From Alcanivorax sp. REN37 (GTDB taxonomy: Bacteria > Pseudomonadota > Gammaproteobacteria > Pseudomonadales > Alcanivoracaceae): 64,000 nucleotides of DNA. Shown in pieces: positions 17,871 to 29,907 of this stretch (positions within the stretch are counted from its first letter, which is position 1; the number at the start of each line of letters is the position of its first letter). The notes below the pieces were generated by a model. It did not search any database, had not been told where the DNA came from, and saw nothing but the letters and a program-made list of their open reading frames with translations. The translations under genes and the position numbers were made by a program. The DNA is taken from assembly GCF_041102775.1 (NCBI RefSeq), contig NZ_JBGCUO010000001.1, positions 992,001 through 1,056,000 of the forward strand, written 5' to 3'.

Positions 17871-17990
17871 GGCTACCTCCGTGGTGGCGGTTGAATTCCT
17901 CGTGCACTTGTTACGGCCGGAGTGTGCGCGTGAGGTTCCGGGGTGCCCAGTGAGCCAACAGGATTTTACAGCGGCGCAGTCATGGCGCTG

Positions 17991-18770
17991 TCACAGCATG
18001 ACCATGACCAGCAGAACCATTGTTAGCAATGCCAGATAGGCATGGGCATGCACCGCGTCCGGGATGCGGCCGATCAGCGGCGCCGCCAGGCGGATGCCGA
18101 GCCAAGCGCCGAGCATCAGCGTCAGTGCGGCCGGCACATGCACCAGTCCCACCTGGCCTGCGCTGGTGGTCGTCACGGCAGGCAGCAGCAGGTAGACGGC
18201 GCCGCCGGCCACTGCCACCGGCAACGTCAGCGGGTTGGCCAGTGCCGTGGCGGTGGTCATGCTGGCACCGCGCCGGCGCATCAATGGCACCGTCATCACG
18301 CTGCCGCCAACGCCCAGTAGTGCGGCGATGACGCCGATCACAGAGCCGGCCACGGCATTGGCGCTGGCACTGAGCGGTTGCAGAGTGGCTTGCTGCGGTT
18401 GCAGAAAACCTTTGCGCAACAGGTTGTCGGCCAGCGTCAGCACCAGATAACCAATGAACAGGTGGCGCAGCAGTGCCGCGTCCAGCTGGGCCGACAGCAG
18501 CGCGCCCAGCGCCGCGCCGATCGCCAGCGGCAGTACCAACGGCCGCACCGTCTGCCAAGGCAAGCTGCCGTGGCGGTGATGGCGCCAGCTGGCCATCAGC
18601 GCGCTGAATATCATCACGCAGGTGGAGGTAGCTACCGCACTGTGCATGGCGTTGCTGCCGTCCTGCGACAGCAGCACATAGAGCAGCGGCACGGTGACAA
18701 AGCCGCCGCCGAAACCGAACAGCGCGGTGGTAATGCCGGTGGCAATGCCCAGCACGAATAACACGTCCAT
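17991..18770 (-). CDS. TauE/SafE-family membrane permease
   Basis: A 259-residue integral membrane protein with about eight hydrophobic helices in two related halves. The half-repeat glycine motif appears twice: ALFGFGGGFVTVPLL near residue 16 and ALLGVGGSVMTVPLM near residue 150. The family (Pfam TauE) moves anions such as sulfite, sulfoacetate or organic acids across the inner membrane. The ATG follows an AGGAG site. A divergent AraC-type gene starts 73 bases away, and the diiron-protein gene follows, so the three could act together. Confidence 0.88.
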   Translation of the reverse strand: MDVLFVLGIATGITTALFGFGGGFVTVPLLYVLLSQDGSNAMHSAVATSTCVMIFSALMASWRHHRHGSLPWQTVRPLVLPLAIGAALGALLSAQLDAALLRHLFIGYLVLTLADNLLRKGFLQPQQATLQPLSASANAVAGSVIGVIAALLGVGGSVMTVPLMRRRGASMTTATALANPLTLPVAVAGGAVYLLLPAVTTTSAGQVGLVHVPAALTLMLGAWLGIRLAAPLIGRIPDAVHAHAYLALLTMVLLVMVML

Positions 18771-18843
18771 GGCGAACTCCTACTGCAGAACAGCGGCAGA
18801 ATACGGGCTGCGGGCTTGGCATGCTTTCGATGATCGGACAACA

Positions 18844-19662
18844 ATGCACGGGTTTCGGCCATTGGAGTCCGGTGTGCGCAACGTTCCCTTAAGCAGCGTG
18901 GAAGATCTGCCGCGTGCGGTGCTGGCAATTGCTACGGACTACGCTCCCGGCACTGTGCTGCCGCGCCACCGCCATCGGCGGGCGCAGCTGTTGTACGGCA
19001 TGTCTGGGTTAATGGAGGTCACCACTGACGATGGTGCCTGGGTGATTCCGCCCTACAGTGGGGTGTGGATTCCGGCCGGACAGCCGCACCAAGTGCGCAT
19101 GCAGGGTGTCAGCACCCGTAGCCTCTATATTGAGCCGCAGGCGGCGCCACGGGCGGCGCGTCAATGCGAGGTGCTGGTGGTCAGTCCGCTACTGCACCAG
19201 CTGCTGCTGGCGGCTGCCGACGTGGAGGGGCTGCATGCTTTGGGTGGCCGCGACGAGGCGCTGATGACACTGATCTTGCATGAGGTGGCCGCGGCACCCT
19301 CGATGCCGTTGTCGGCGCCAATCGGCTGCGATGCGCAGCTGGCCCGGCTGTGTCGGGCGTTCCTCAAAGCACCGGACCGACGCATCAGCGCCGAACAATG
19401 GGCGGCACAGGTGCATCGCAGTCCGCGTCAGTTCAGCCGGTTTTTCCGCCAACAGACCGGCATGTCGTTTGCGCGCTGGCGGCAACAGGCCTGCTTACTG
19501 GCGGCGTTGGCGCGGTTGTCGGCCGGCGAGTCGGTGACGTCAGTGGCGCTGGAGCTGGGCTATGCCAGTCCGGCGGCGTTTTCGGCGCTGTTCAAGCAGC
19601 GCTTGGGGCAGGCGCCCAGCGTGTTCCAGCGCCAAGTGCGGGGGGAGGGGCAGGGCGACTGA
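18844..19662 (+). CDS. AraC-family regulator with cupin sensor domain
   Basis: A 272-residue regulator. The N-terminal half is a cupin barrel (VLPRHRHRRAQLLYG, then GVWIPAGQPHQVRM), which binds an effector; the C-terminal 100 residues hold the two helix-turn-helix units (QWAAQVHRSPRQFSRFFRQQTG and VALELGYASPAAFSALFKQRLG). Cupin-AraC proteins commonly control an adjacent divergent transporter gene, here the TauE-like one. I start at the ATG of 18844; the frame continues upstream only because it crosses the TauE start region. Confidence 0.9.
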   Translation: MHGFRPLESGVRNVPLSSVEDLPRAVLAIATDYAPGTVLPRHRHRRAQLLYGMSGLMEVTTDDGAWVIPPYSGVWIPAGQPHQVRMQGVSTRSLYIEPQAAPRAARQCEVLVVSPLLHQLLLAAADVEGLHALGGRDEALMTLILHEVAAAPSMPLSAPIGCDAQLARLCRAFLKAPDRRISAEQWAAQVHRSPRQFSRFFRQQTGMSFARWRQQACLLAALARLSAGESVTSVALELGYASPAAFSALFKQRLGQAPSVFQRQVRGEGQGD

Positions 19663-19747
19663 CCGGCGCCGATGCACTCATCGCTGCGCGATGATTAGGC
19701 GTGGATCGCTGGTGGGTGAACTTCACTGGAAGCAACCCGCAGACATG

Positions 19748-19779
19748 AAAAAAAGGGACGCTTGCGCGTCCCTTTTTTT
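19748..19779. terminator. Bidirectional terminator between AraC gene and fadA
   Basis: A7, the hairpin GGGACGC-TT-GCGCGTCCC and a T-run lie between convergent genes. Confidence 0.92.
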
Positions 19780-19818
19780 CGATCGCCGGTGCTGCCCCGT
19801 GAGCGGGGCAGCCGGACA

Positions 19819-23168
<3,350 letters not shown>

Positions 23169-23288
23169 GACGATGCTCTCCAGTTGGTGTCAGGGAAGAA
23201 GTGCCACAGTGCTCGGCGCTGCTGCCGACTTCCCATTTCTTAAAATCGCCATGCCGTGAAGGTGGCCCCGGTGGGCCGCACGACATTC

Positions 23289-23308
23289 ATGTGAGTGTAT
23301 GCTCACAT
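23289..23308. promoter_or_regulatory. Perfect palindrome upstream of fadBA, operator candidate
   Basis: ATGTGAG and CTCACAT are perfect 7-base arms around TGTATG, 121-140 bases upstream of the fadB start. Dyads of this size are bound by TetR-type regulators, which often control beta-oxidation genes. The sequence looks a little like a CRP site (TGTGA...TCACA), but the gap is 8, not 6. Confidence 0.45.
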
Positions 23309-23455
23309 TTTTGTGCCCAGTTAGAACCTTCCTTGGGCAGCGGCTGGTCAGTATAGGGGATGCGTGCCCTTTCTAAAGCCCTCGTCCGGGCGAGATTTGT
23401 GACTCGCGGGTTTCGCCGCGCCAACGGCGTGGGCCGCAGCAGCGCCGGCGCAGGC

Positions 23456-23464
23456 TGTTATACT
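23456..23464 (+). promoter_or_regulatory. Extended -10 promoter element for recJ
   Basis: TG, one base, then TATACT forms an extended -10 box about 55 bases before the recJ start. No good -35 is visible, which extended -10 promoters tolerate. Confidence 0.4.
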
Positions 23465-23519
23465 GCGGCGCCGGCCGCTGCCGCACCGCGGTTTTCGTTG
23501 TATCAGGATGTGTCCGCTC

Positions 23520-25229
23520 ATGAGCTTGCCCCAGATTCGCCGCCGTCCGGTTCCCGATGTGGTGCTGCCGTCGGTGCCGCCCTTGTTGGCCCGTATTCTC
23601 GCCGCTCGCGGTGTCAGTTCTGAGTCCGAGCTGGATCTATCGTTGCAGCAACTGCCGGCGCCGGATTGCCTGCCCGGCCTCGACGCCGCAGTGGCCTTGC
23701 TGCTGCAAGCGCGTGCCCAGCAGTGGACGGTGCTGATCGTCGGCGATTACGACGCCGACGGCGCTACCGCCACCGCGTTGCTGTGGCGCGGGCTGCAATG
23801 GCTGGGGTTGGCGCAACCTCAATTCCTGGTGCCGGACCGCTTCATTTATGGCTACGGCTTGTCCGAGGCGATCGTTGAGCTGGCCTGCCAGCAGGGCACA
23901 CCGGATTTGATCATCACGGTGGACAACGGCATCGCCAGCATTGATGGCGTGGCGGCCGCCCGCGCCGCCGGCATCCGGGTGCTGATTACCGACCACCACT
24001 TGCCCGGCGAGGCCCTGCCCGAGGCCGATGCCATCGTGAATCCGCGGTTGGTGACCGATCACCCGCTGGCCAACCTGGCCGGTGTCGGTGTGGCCTTCTA
24101 TGTGCTGATGGCGCTGCGCGCGGCGCTGCGCGAGCAGGGGCAGCCGGCCGCCGCGCCACTGGCAGAACTGCTGGATTTGGTGGCGGTGGGCACGGTGGCG
24201 GATGTGGTGCCGCTGTGCGCCGTCAACCGCGCGCTGGTGGAGCAAGGGCTGCGGCGCATTCGTGCCGGCCGGGCCTGCGCCGGGGTACGAGCGCTACTGC
24301 AGGTGTCCGGGCGCGAACCGGCCCTGCTGACCGCCACTGATTTAGGTTTTGTGGTTGGGCCGCGCATCAACGCCGCTGGCCGTTTGGCCGATATGCGGCT
24401 CGGCATCGCCTGTCTGCTGGCGGATGACGACGTCGAAGCTTTGGCCCACGCCGGCGAGTTGGACCGCATCAACCGTGAACGGCGGGTGATCGAGCAGGGC
24501 ATGCGCGATGCTGCAGAGCAGCAAGTGGCACAGCTCACCGAACGTGGCGCCGCTGCGCCGCTGGGGGTTTGTCTGTATGACCCGCACTGGCACGAGGGCG
24601 TGGTGGGGCTGCTGGCGTCGCGGGTGAAGGAGCGTTTGCACCGACCGGTGGTGGCGCTGGCGCCGGCCCAGCAGCCGGGCATGTTGAAGGGTTCCGGGCG
24701 CTCAATTCCGGGCCTGCATTTGCGCGATGTGCTCGACCGGGTGGCCACTCGCCACCCGGGCTTGCTGCACCGCTTCGGCGGCCACGCCATGGCGGCCGGT
24801 TTGACCATGGCGGAAGCCGACTTGCCTGCCTTCACCGCCGCGTTCAGTGACGCGGTGGCAGAGCTGGCATTGCCGGGCTGTTTTGATCCGGTGCTGGACA
24901 GTGACGGCCCGCTCGCTGCCACCGACGTCACGCTGTCGGTGGCGGAACTGTTGCAGCGTGCCTATCCCTGGGGACAAGGCTTTGCGCCGCCGCTGTTCGA
25001 TGGCGAGTTTGAAGTGCTTAACGCCCGCGTGGTGGGTGAACGGCACCTGAAGCTAACGCTGGGATTGCCGGATACCGGCGCGGTGGTAGACGCCATTCAT
25101 TTCGGCGCTGACGAGGCGCTGCTGGCTCAACAGCCGACACGAGTGCAGGGGTTGTACCGCTTGGAAGTGAACCAGTGGCAGGGCCGGCGCTCGGTGCAGT
25201 TGGTGTTCCAGCACCTCATCGGCCACTGA
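23520..25229 (+). CDS. recJ: Single-stranded-DNA-specific 5'-3' exonuclease RecJ
   Basis: Degrades single-stranded DNA 5' to 3' in recombination and mismatch repair. The DHH phosphoesterase motifs are all visible: VGDYDADGATATA (motif I), VTVDNGI, ITDHHLPG (DHH), VAVGTVADVV, and the DHHA1-type GSGRSIPGLHLRD with RFGGHAMAAGL. The 569-residue length is close to E. coli (577). I prefer the ATG at 23520, with CAGGA about ten bases upstream; an in-frame ATG at 23508 lacks a ribosome site at a usable distance. Confidence 0.95.
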   Translation: MSLPQIRRRPVPDVVLPSVPPLLARILAARGVSSESELDLSLQQLPAPDCLPGLDAAVALLLQARAQQWTVLIVGDYDADGATATALLWRGLQWLGLAQPQFLVPDRFIYGYGLSEAIVELACQQGTPDLIITVDNGIASIDGVAAARAAGIRVLITDHHLPGEALPEADAIVNPRLVTDHPLANLAGVGVAFYVLMALRAALREQGQPAAAPLAELLDLVAVGTVADVVPLCAVNRALVEQGLRRIRAGRACAGVRALLQVSGREPALLTATDLGFVVGPRINAAGRLADMRLGIACLLADDDVEALAHAGELDRINRERRVIEQGMRDAAEQQVAQLTERGAAAPLGVCLYDPHWHEGVVGLLASRVKERLHRPVVALAPAQQPGMLKGSGRSIPGLHLRDVLDRVATRHPGLLHRFGGHAMAAGLTMAEADLPAFTAAFSDAVAELALPGCFDPVLDSDGPLAATDVTLSVAELLQRAYPWGQGFAPPLFDGEFEVLNARVVGERHLKLTLGLPDTGAVVDAIHFGADEALLAQQPTRVQGLYRLEVNQWQGRRSVQLVFQHLIGH

Positions 25230-25328
25230 GCGGACGGCTAGTTTCCGCTGCGGGGGCAAGGTAGCATCCCGTTCTTGATGTCGGCTCCCACAAGCTGCCG
25301 GCAATGCCAAAACCGGGAGATCCCCTGC

Positions 25329-25613
25329 ATGAAAACCATCATGAAGCACCGCCTAAGTACAAAAAATGACGTGCAACGTATCAAGCTTCCCGAAGAAGGC
25401 ATCGTCCGCGAGGTGGCGTTCAGCTACCAAGAGCGGGACCTGTGCCTGTGGGTGGAAGTGCCCGCCGGTTCCGTGCTCGATAACAGCGCCGTCGAACGCT
25501 CTTTCAAGGTATTCCGTACCGGTGACGGTATTCCTGACAACGCCCGCTATATCGGCTCGGCGCTGGAAGTGATGCGTCCCGACGCATTCCACGTATTCGA
25601 ACTGTTCGAATAA
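25329..25613 (+). CDS. Small DUF7352-like protein, function unknown
   Basis: A 94-residue cytosolic protein beginning MKTIMKHRLS. The pattern (KTI start, IKLPEEG, LCLWVEV, VFRTGDGIP, YIGSALEV and a final HVFELFE) resembles, from memory, the short domain annotated DUF7352 in phages and bacteria; no function is known. I chose the ATG at 25329, where that pattern begins, over one 18 codons earlier. It lies between recJ and prfB, with about 90 bases on each side. Confidence 0.65.
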   Translation: MKTIMKHRLSTKNDVQRIKLPEEGIVREVAFSYQERDLCLWVEVPAGSVLDNSAVERSFKVFRTGDGIPDNARYIGSALEVMRPDAFHVFELFE

Positions 25614-25704
25614 TCCGTCCGCCTCGCCATCCGGGCGTGTAATCGTTAGAATTCACGCCCTTTGCGGCGCCCGCCGCAGACAGCACACTCCGGAATCCGA
25701 GGCT

Positions 25705-26824
25705 ATGGAAATCAATCCACTGCGCAATCAGCTCGCAGACCTCAAGGCGCGTACCGAAGCGCTGAGGGGGTATCTTTGACTACGCTAACAAAAGCGAACG
25801 TCTGATCGAGGTTCAGCGGGAACTCGAAGATCCCGCCGTCTGGAACAAACCCGAATACGCCCAAGGCTTGGGGCGCGAACGTGCCCAGCTCGAGCATGTG
25901 GTGGAAACCATCGACACCCTGACCCGTGGCTTTGACGACAGCGAGGCGATGCTGGAGTTGGCCGTGGACGAGCAGGACGAGGACATGCTCGAAGAGCTGC
26001 ACCGCGACCTCGATGGCCTTGAGGCGCAAGTGGAAACTCTCGAATTCCGCCGCATGTTCTCTGGCGAAATGGACAGCAGCAATGCCTACCTGGACATCCA
26101 GGCCGGTTCCGGCGGTACCGAAGCCCAGGATTGGGCCGAGATGCTGCTGCGCATGTTCCTGCGTTTCGCTGAAGACAAAGGCTTCAAAACCGAAATCGTG
26201 GAAGCCTCCGCCGGTGATGTGGCCGGCATCAAGAGTGCCACCGTGCATGTGCAGGGCGACCACGCCTACGGCTGGCTACGCACTGAAACCGGCGTGCACC
26301 GGTTGGTGCGCAAGTCGCCGTTCGACTCCGGTGGCCGCCGTCACACCTCGTTCACCTCGGTATTCGTGTCGCCGGAAGTGGATGACGACATCCATGTCGA
26401 CATCGACCCGAGCAAGGTGCGCACTGATACCTACCGCGCGTCCGGCGCCGGTGGCCAGCACGTGAACCGGACCGACTCCGCGGTGCGGCTCACCTATGTG
26501 TTCAAAGACCCGGACTCCGGCGAAGAACACACTGTGGTGACGCAGTGCCAAAACGGCCGCTCCCAGCACCAGAACCGCGATGAAGCGTGGCGCATGCTGC
26601 GCGCCCGTGTTTACGAGTTGGAAGTGCAGAAACGCAACGCCGAGAAGCAGCGTTTGGAAAACTCCAAGTCTGACATCGGCTGGGGCAGCCAGATTCGCTC
26701 CTACGTGCTCGACGACGCGCGGGTGAAGGATTTGCGCACCAACGTCGAAACCCGCAACACCCAGGCCGTGCTCGACGGCGCACTGGACCAATTTATTCAG
26801 GCCTCCTTGAAGTCCGGGTTGTGA
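25705..26824 (+). CDS. prfB: Peptide chain release factor 2, made by programmed +1 frameshift
   Basis: Recognises UGA and UAA stops. Translation starts at the ATG of 25705, runs 24 codons ([17 protein letters not shown]...) to an in-frame TGA at 25777-25779, and must slip +1 at CTT so that base 25777 is skipped and reading continues with GAC at 25778. The joined product is 372 residues, close to other RF2 proteins. The codon-reading motif is SPF ([10 protein letters not shown]) and the catalytic GGQ is in [13 protein letters not shown]. Annotation as a simple frame from 25868 would lose 54 N-terminal residues. lysS follows 49 bases downstream, as in Pseudomonas and E. coli. Confidence 0.96.
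25765..25780 (+). other. prfB programmed frameshift signal
   Basis: AGGGGG (internal Shine-Dalgarno), TAT, the slippery CTT and the stop TGA followed by C are exactly the elements known from E. coli prfB. Low RF2 leaves the TGA unread and favours slippage, so RF2 controls its own synthesis. Confidence 0.96.
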
Positions 26825-26873
26825 CCCGGACTGGCCATCTCGGCGCCCCGGCGCGCCTCAGCAGGAATTAGGC

Positions 26874-28352
26874 ATGACAGACGACACCCTCCAGCACCAC
26901 GATGACAACCGACTGATCGCCGAGCGCCGCGAGAAGCTCCAGCAGCTACGCGCCGACGGCCAGGCCTTCCCCAATCAGTTCCGCCCGGACAGCCTGGCCA
27001 CGGAACTGCTCGCCCAGTACGGCGAGCTGAGCAAGGAAGAGCTGGAACAGAAGGCGATCGTGGTGGCGGTGGCGGGGCGGCTGATGCTCGATCGCAAGGC
27101 GTTCAAGGTGCTGCAGGACCGCAGCGGCCGCATTCAGGTGTATGCCACCAAGGATGTGCAGCAGGCCACCCGTCACTGGGACTTGGGCGACATCGTTGGC
27201 GTGCGCGGCGTGCTGTGCAAATCCGGCAAAGGTGATCTGTACGTGATGATGGATGAGCACCAGCTGCTGACCAAATCACTGCGGCCGCTGCCGGAAAAGC
27301 ACAAGGGCTTGACCGACACCGAGACTCGTTATCGTCAGCGCTACGTTGATCTGATGACCAACGACGACACGCGCAAGACGTTCCAAATCCGTGGCCAGGT
27401 GATCCGCGGCATCCGCCGTTATCTGGAGGAGCGTGGCTTCTACGAAGCAGAAACGCCGATGCTGCAGGTGATTCCCGGTGGCGCCAGCGCGCGGCCGTTC
27501 ATCACCCACCACAACAGTCTGGATCTGGACATGTACCTGCGCATTGCGCCGGAGCTGTACCTGAAGCGGCTGGTGGTGGGCGGCTTTGAGCGGGTGTTTG
27601 AGATTAACCGCAATTTCCGCAACGAAGGGCTGTCCACCCGCCACAACCCGGAGTTCACCATGGTGGAGTTCTATCAGGCCTACGCCGATTACCGCGACCT
27701 GATGGACCTCACTGAAGACATGCTGCGCACCATCGCCTTGGAGGTGCTCGGCAGCACCGAAGTGCCGTACCAGGGCCACAGCTTCGACTTCGGCAAGCCA
27801 TTTGCGCGCATGACGGTGTTCGACTCGATCCTGCACTTCAACCCGGACATCAGTGCCGCCACGCTGGCTGATGAAGCCGCTGCGCGCGCGCTGGCCTTGT
27901 CGATGGGGCTGAAGATCAAAGACAGCGATGGCCTCGGCAAGATCCAGATCGAGATCTTTGAGGAGACGGTGGAGCACCGCCTGCTGCAGCCGACCTTCAT
28001 CACTGCGTACCCCACCGAGGTGTCGCCGCTGGCGCGCCGCAGTGACGCCGATCCCTTCGTCACTGACCGTTTCGAGTTCTTTGTTGGTGGCCGCGAGATT
28101 GCCAATGGTTTCTCTGAGCTGAACGACGCCGAAGATCAGGCCGAGCGCTTCCGCCGCCAGGCGCAGGACAAGGACGCCGGTGACCTGGAAGCCATGTTTT
28201 ACGATGATGACTACATCGTGGCGCTGGAATACGGCATGCCGCCCACCGCAGGTGAAGGCATCGGTATTGATCGGTTGGTCATGCTATTTACTGATTCGCC
28301 GTCCATCCGCGATGTGATTCTCTTCCCGCACATGCGACCGTTGAGCTCTTAG
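26874..28352 (+). CDS. lysS: Lysyl-tRNA synthetase (class II)
   Basis: Charges tRNA-Lys. The 492-residue protein has the N-terminal OB-fold anticodon domain (about 55-165, including [21 protein letters not shown]) and a class II catalytic domain with motif 1 ([17 protein letters not shown]), motif 2 ([21 protein letters not shown]) and motif 3 ([13 protein letters not shown]). Length and motifs are normal. It follows prfB closely and precedes a TetR gene. Confidence 0.97.
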   Translation: MTDDTLQHHDDNRLIAERREKLQQLRADGQAFPNQFRPDSLATELLAQYGELSKEELEQKAIVVAVAGRLMLDRKAFKVLQDRSGRIQVYATKDVQQATRHWDLGDIVGVRGVLCKSGKGDLYVMMDEHQLLTKSLRPLPEKHKGLTDTETRYRQRYVDLMTNDDTRKTFQIRGQVIRGIRRYLEERGFYEAETPMLQVIPGGASARPFITHHNSLDLDMYLRIAPELYLKRLVVGGFERVFEINRNFRNEGLSTRHNPEFTMVEFYQAYADYRDLMDLTEDMLRTIALEVLGSTEVPYQGHSFDFGKPFARMTVFDSILHFNPDISAATLADEAAARALALSMGLKIKDSDGLGKIQIEIFEETVEHRLLQPTFITAYPTEVSPLARRSDADPFVTDRFEFFVGGREIANGFSELNDAEDQAERFRRQAQDKDAGDLEAMFYDDDYIVALEYGMPPTAGEGIGIDRLVMLFTDSPSIRDVILFPHMRPLSS

Positions 28353-28392
28353 CGTCGGGGTCGGGACGCGTCATCCATCAAGGTTGGAAACG

Positions 28393-29052
28393 ATGAACAG
28401 TGTGATTCAGTACCAAGGACGAAAGGCTCGCCGCGCGGGCAGTGAACAGCGTCGCCGTGCCATTCTGGAGGCGGCGCTGCGGATCATCATCCGCGATGGG
28501 GTACGCAGCGTGCGGCACCGGGCGGTGGCAAAGGAAGCGGATGTGCCACTGTCTGCCACCACCTACTACTTCAAGGACATCACCGACCTCATCGCTGATA
28601 CCTTCACGCTTTTTGCTGAGCAGGCAATGAGTGACGTGATCGGCCCGTTCCGCGACCAAGCGTTCGAGTTGATCGGCCAGCTGGACGTGAACGGCGTCGA
28701 CGCCGACAAGAAAGCGGCGGTGCTGGCGGCGCTGGCGGATGCCACCGCCGACTACATCCTGCGCCAAGTGCGCGAGCAACGTGACCACCTGATCGCCGAA
28801 CAAGCGTTCTTCATGGAAGCGGTGTTGGATGAGCGGCTGCGCAAGCTGGCGGAGAACTACAAAGCAGAGCAGCTAAAAGTGCTGCGCCAAGCCTGTGAGC
28901 GCATCGGCGCCGGCCAGCCGCAAGAAGCGGCGGAGCTGATCTATGCCGACCTGTCCGGCATCGAACTGGATCTGTTGGTGGCGCCGCAGCGTCTTGGCGA
29001 TGCCGACGTGCGCGAGCGCATTCGTTATCTGTTCCGGGTGGTGATGTCGTAA
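28393..29052 (+). CDS. TetR-family transcriptional regulator
   Basis: A 219-residue repressor-type protein with an N-terminal helix-turn-helix (about residues 16-65: RRAILEAALRIIIRDGVRSVRHRAVAKEAD then LSATTYYFKDITDL) and a helical effector domain. The same position after lysS is held by a TetR gene in Pseudomonas aeruginosa. Its ligand and targets are unknown. I use the ATG at 28393; a TTG three codons earlier is possible. The ung gene begins three bases after the stop. Confidence 0.9.
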   Translation: MNSVIQYQGRKARRAGSEQRRRAILEAALRIIIRDGVRSVRHRAVAKEADVPLSATTYYFKDITDLIADTFTLFAEQAMSDVIGPFRDQAFELIGQLDVNGVDADKKAAVLAALADATADYILRQVREQRDHLIAEQAFFMEAVLDERLRKLAENYKAEQLKVLRQACERIGAGQPQEAAELIYADLSGIELDLLVAPQRLGDADVRERIRYLFRVVMS

Positions 29053-29055
29053 ATC

Positions 29056-29748
29056 ATGTCTGCAGCGCGCCCGATCCAGCTCACCCCCGCTTGGCAGCAG
29101 GTGCTGTCCGAGGAATTCGACACCGAGTACATGGCGCAGCTGCGGGCGTTTCTGCAACAGGAAAAGCGTGACGGGCAGGAGATCTATCCGCCCGGCGCGC
29201 AGATGTTCAATGCGCTCAACACCACGCCCTTTGACCACGTCAAAGTGGTCATCATCGGCCAAGATCCCTACCACGGGCCGGGTCAGGCACACGGCCTGAG
29301 TTTCTCGGTGCCGGCCGGCGTGCGGCCACCGCCCAGCCTGCAGAACATCTTCAAGGAACTGCACCGCGATCTCGGCCTGACGTTCGGCCGTGATGGCGAC
29401 CTCACGGTCTGGGCTGAGCAGGGCGTGTTGCTGCTCAATGCGGTGCTGTCAGTGCGTGCGCGCCAGGCCAACTCCCACCAAGGGCGCGGCTGGGAACGCT
29501 TCACCGACGCGGTGATTGATCGCCTCAATCGCGAACGTAGCGGGTTGGTGTTCCTGCTGTGGGGCAGCTACGCGCAGAAGAAGGGTGCGCTGATCGACCG
29601 TGAGCGCCACTGCGTGCTGACAGCGCCGCATCCGTCGCCGCTGTCAGCGCACCGCGGTTTTATTGGCTGCGGGCACTTTTCCGCCACCAATGACTACCTT
29701 CAGCGTCAGGGTATGTCGCCCATCGATTGGTCACTGCCGTCCCGTTAA
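29056..29748 (+). CDS. ung: Uracil-DNA glycosylase (family 1)
   Basis: Removes uracil from DNA at the start of base-excision repair. The catalytic water-activating loop [18 protein letters not shown] and the second active-site loop [13 protein letters not shown] (with the active His) are intact. The 230-residue length is normal. It is probably cotranscribed with the TetR gene, given the three-base gap. Confidence 0.97.
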   Translation: MSAARPIQLTPAWQQVLSEEFDTEYMAQLRAFLQQEKRDGQEIYPPGAQMFNALNTTPFDHVKVVIIGQDPYHGPGQAHGLSFSVPAGVRPPPSLQNIFKELHRDLGLTFGRDGDLTVWAEQGVLLLNAVLSVRARQANSHQGRGWERFTDAVIDRLNRERSGLVFLLWGSYAQKKGALIDRERHCVLTAPHPSPLSAHRGFIGCGHFSATNDYLQRQGMSPIDWSLPSR

Positions 29749-29907
29749 GCGGGAATGGTTACGTGATGTTTACACTCGTTTACACAGCAATCTAAGAATA
29801 AAGTACCAGTTGTTTTTCGGCTCCAAAAAACCGCTAACTTGCTGTTTTACAGAGCTTTAACCTCTCATTTTTCGCCTTTCCATTTTACAAATACAGCCGT
29901 GCGCTCG

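Larger units (their letters stand above)
23169..23519. other. Divergent regulatory interval between fadB and recJ
   Basis: No gene is visible in these roughly 350 bases. It holds a 20-base palindrome at 23289-23308 on the fadB side and an extended -10 box for recJ at 23456-23464. Confidence 0.7.

Noticed and set aside
23290-23307. CRP/Vfr site upstream of fadB
   Set aside because: TGTGA and TCACA are present but 8 bases apart instead of 6, so I call it a general palindrome.
23343-23352. FadR half-site (CTGGTC) upstream of fadB
   Set aside because: Only one half matches; the other half of the consensus is absent.
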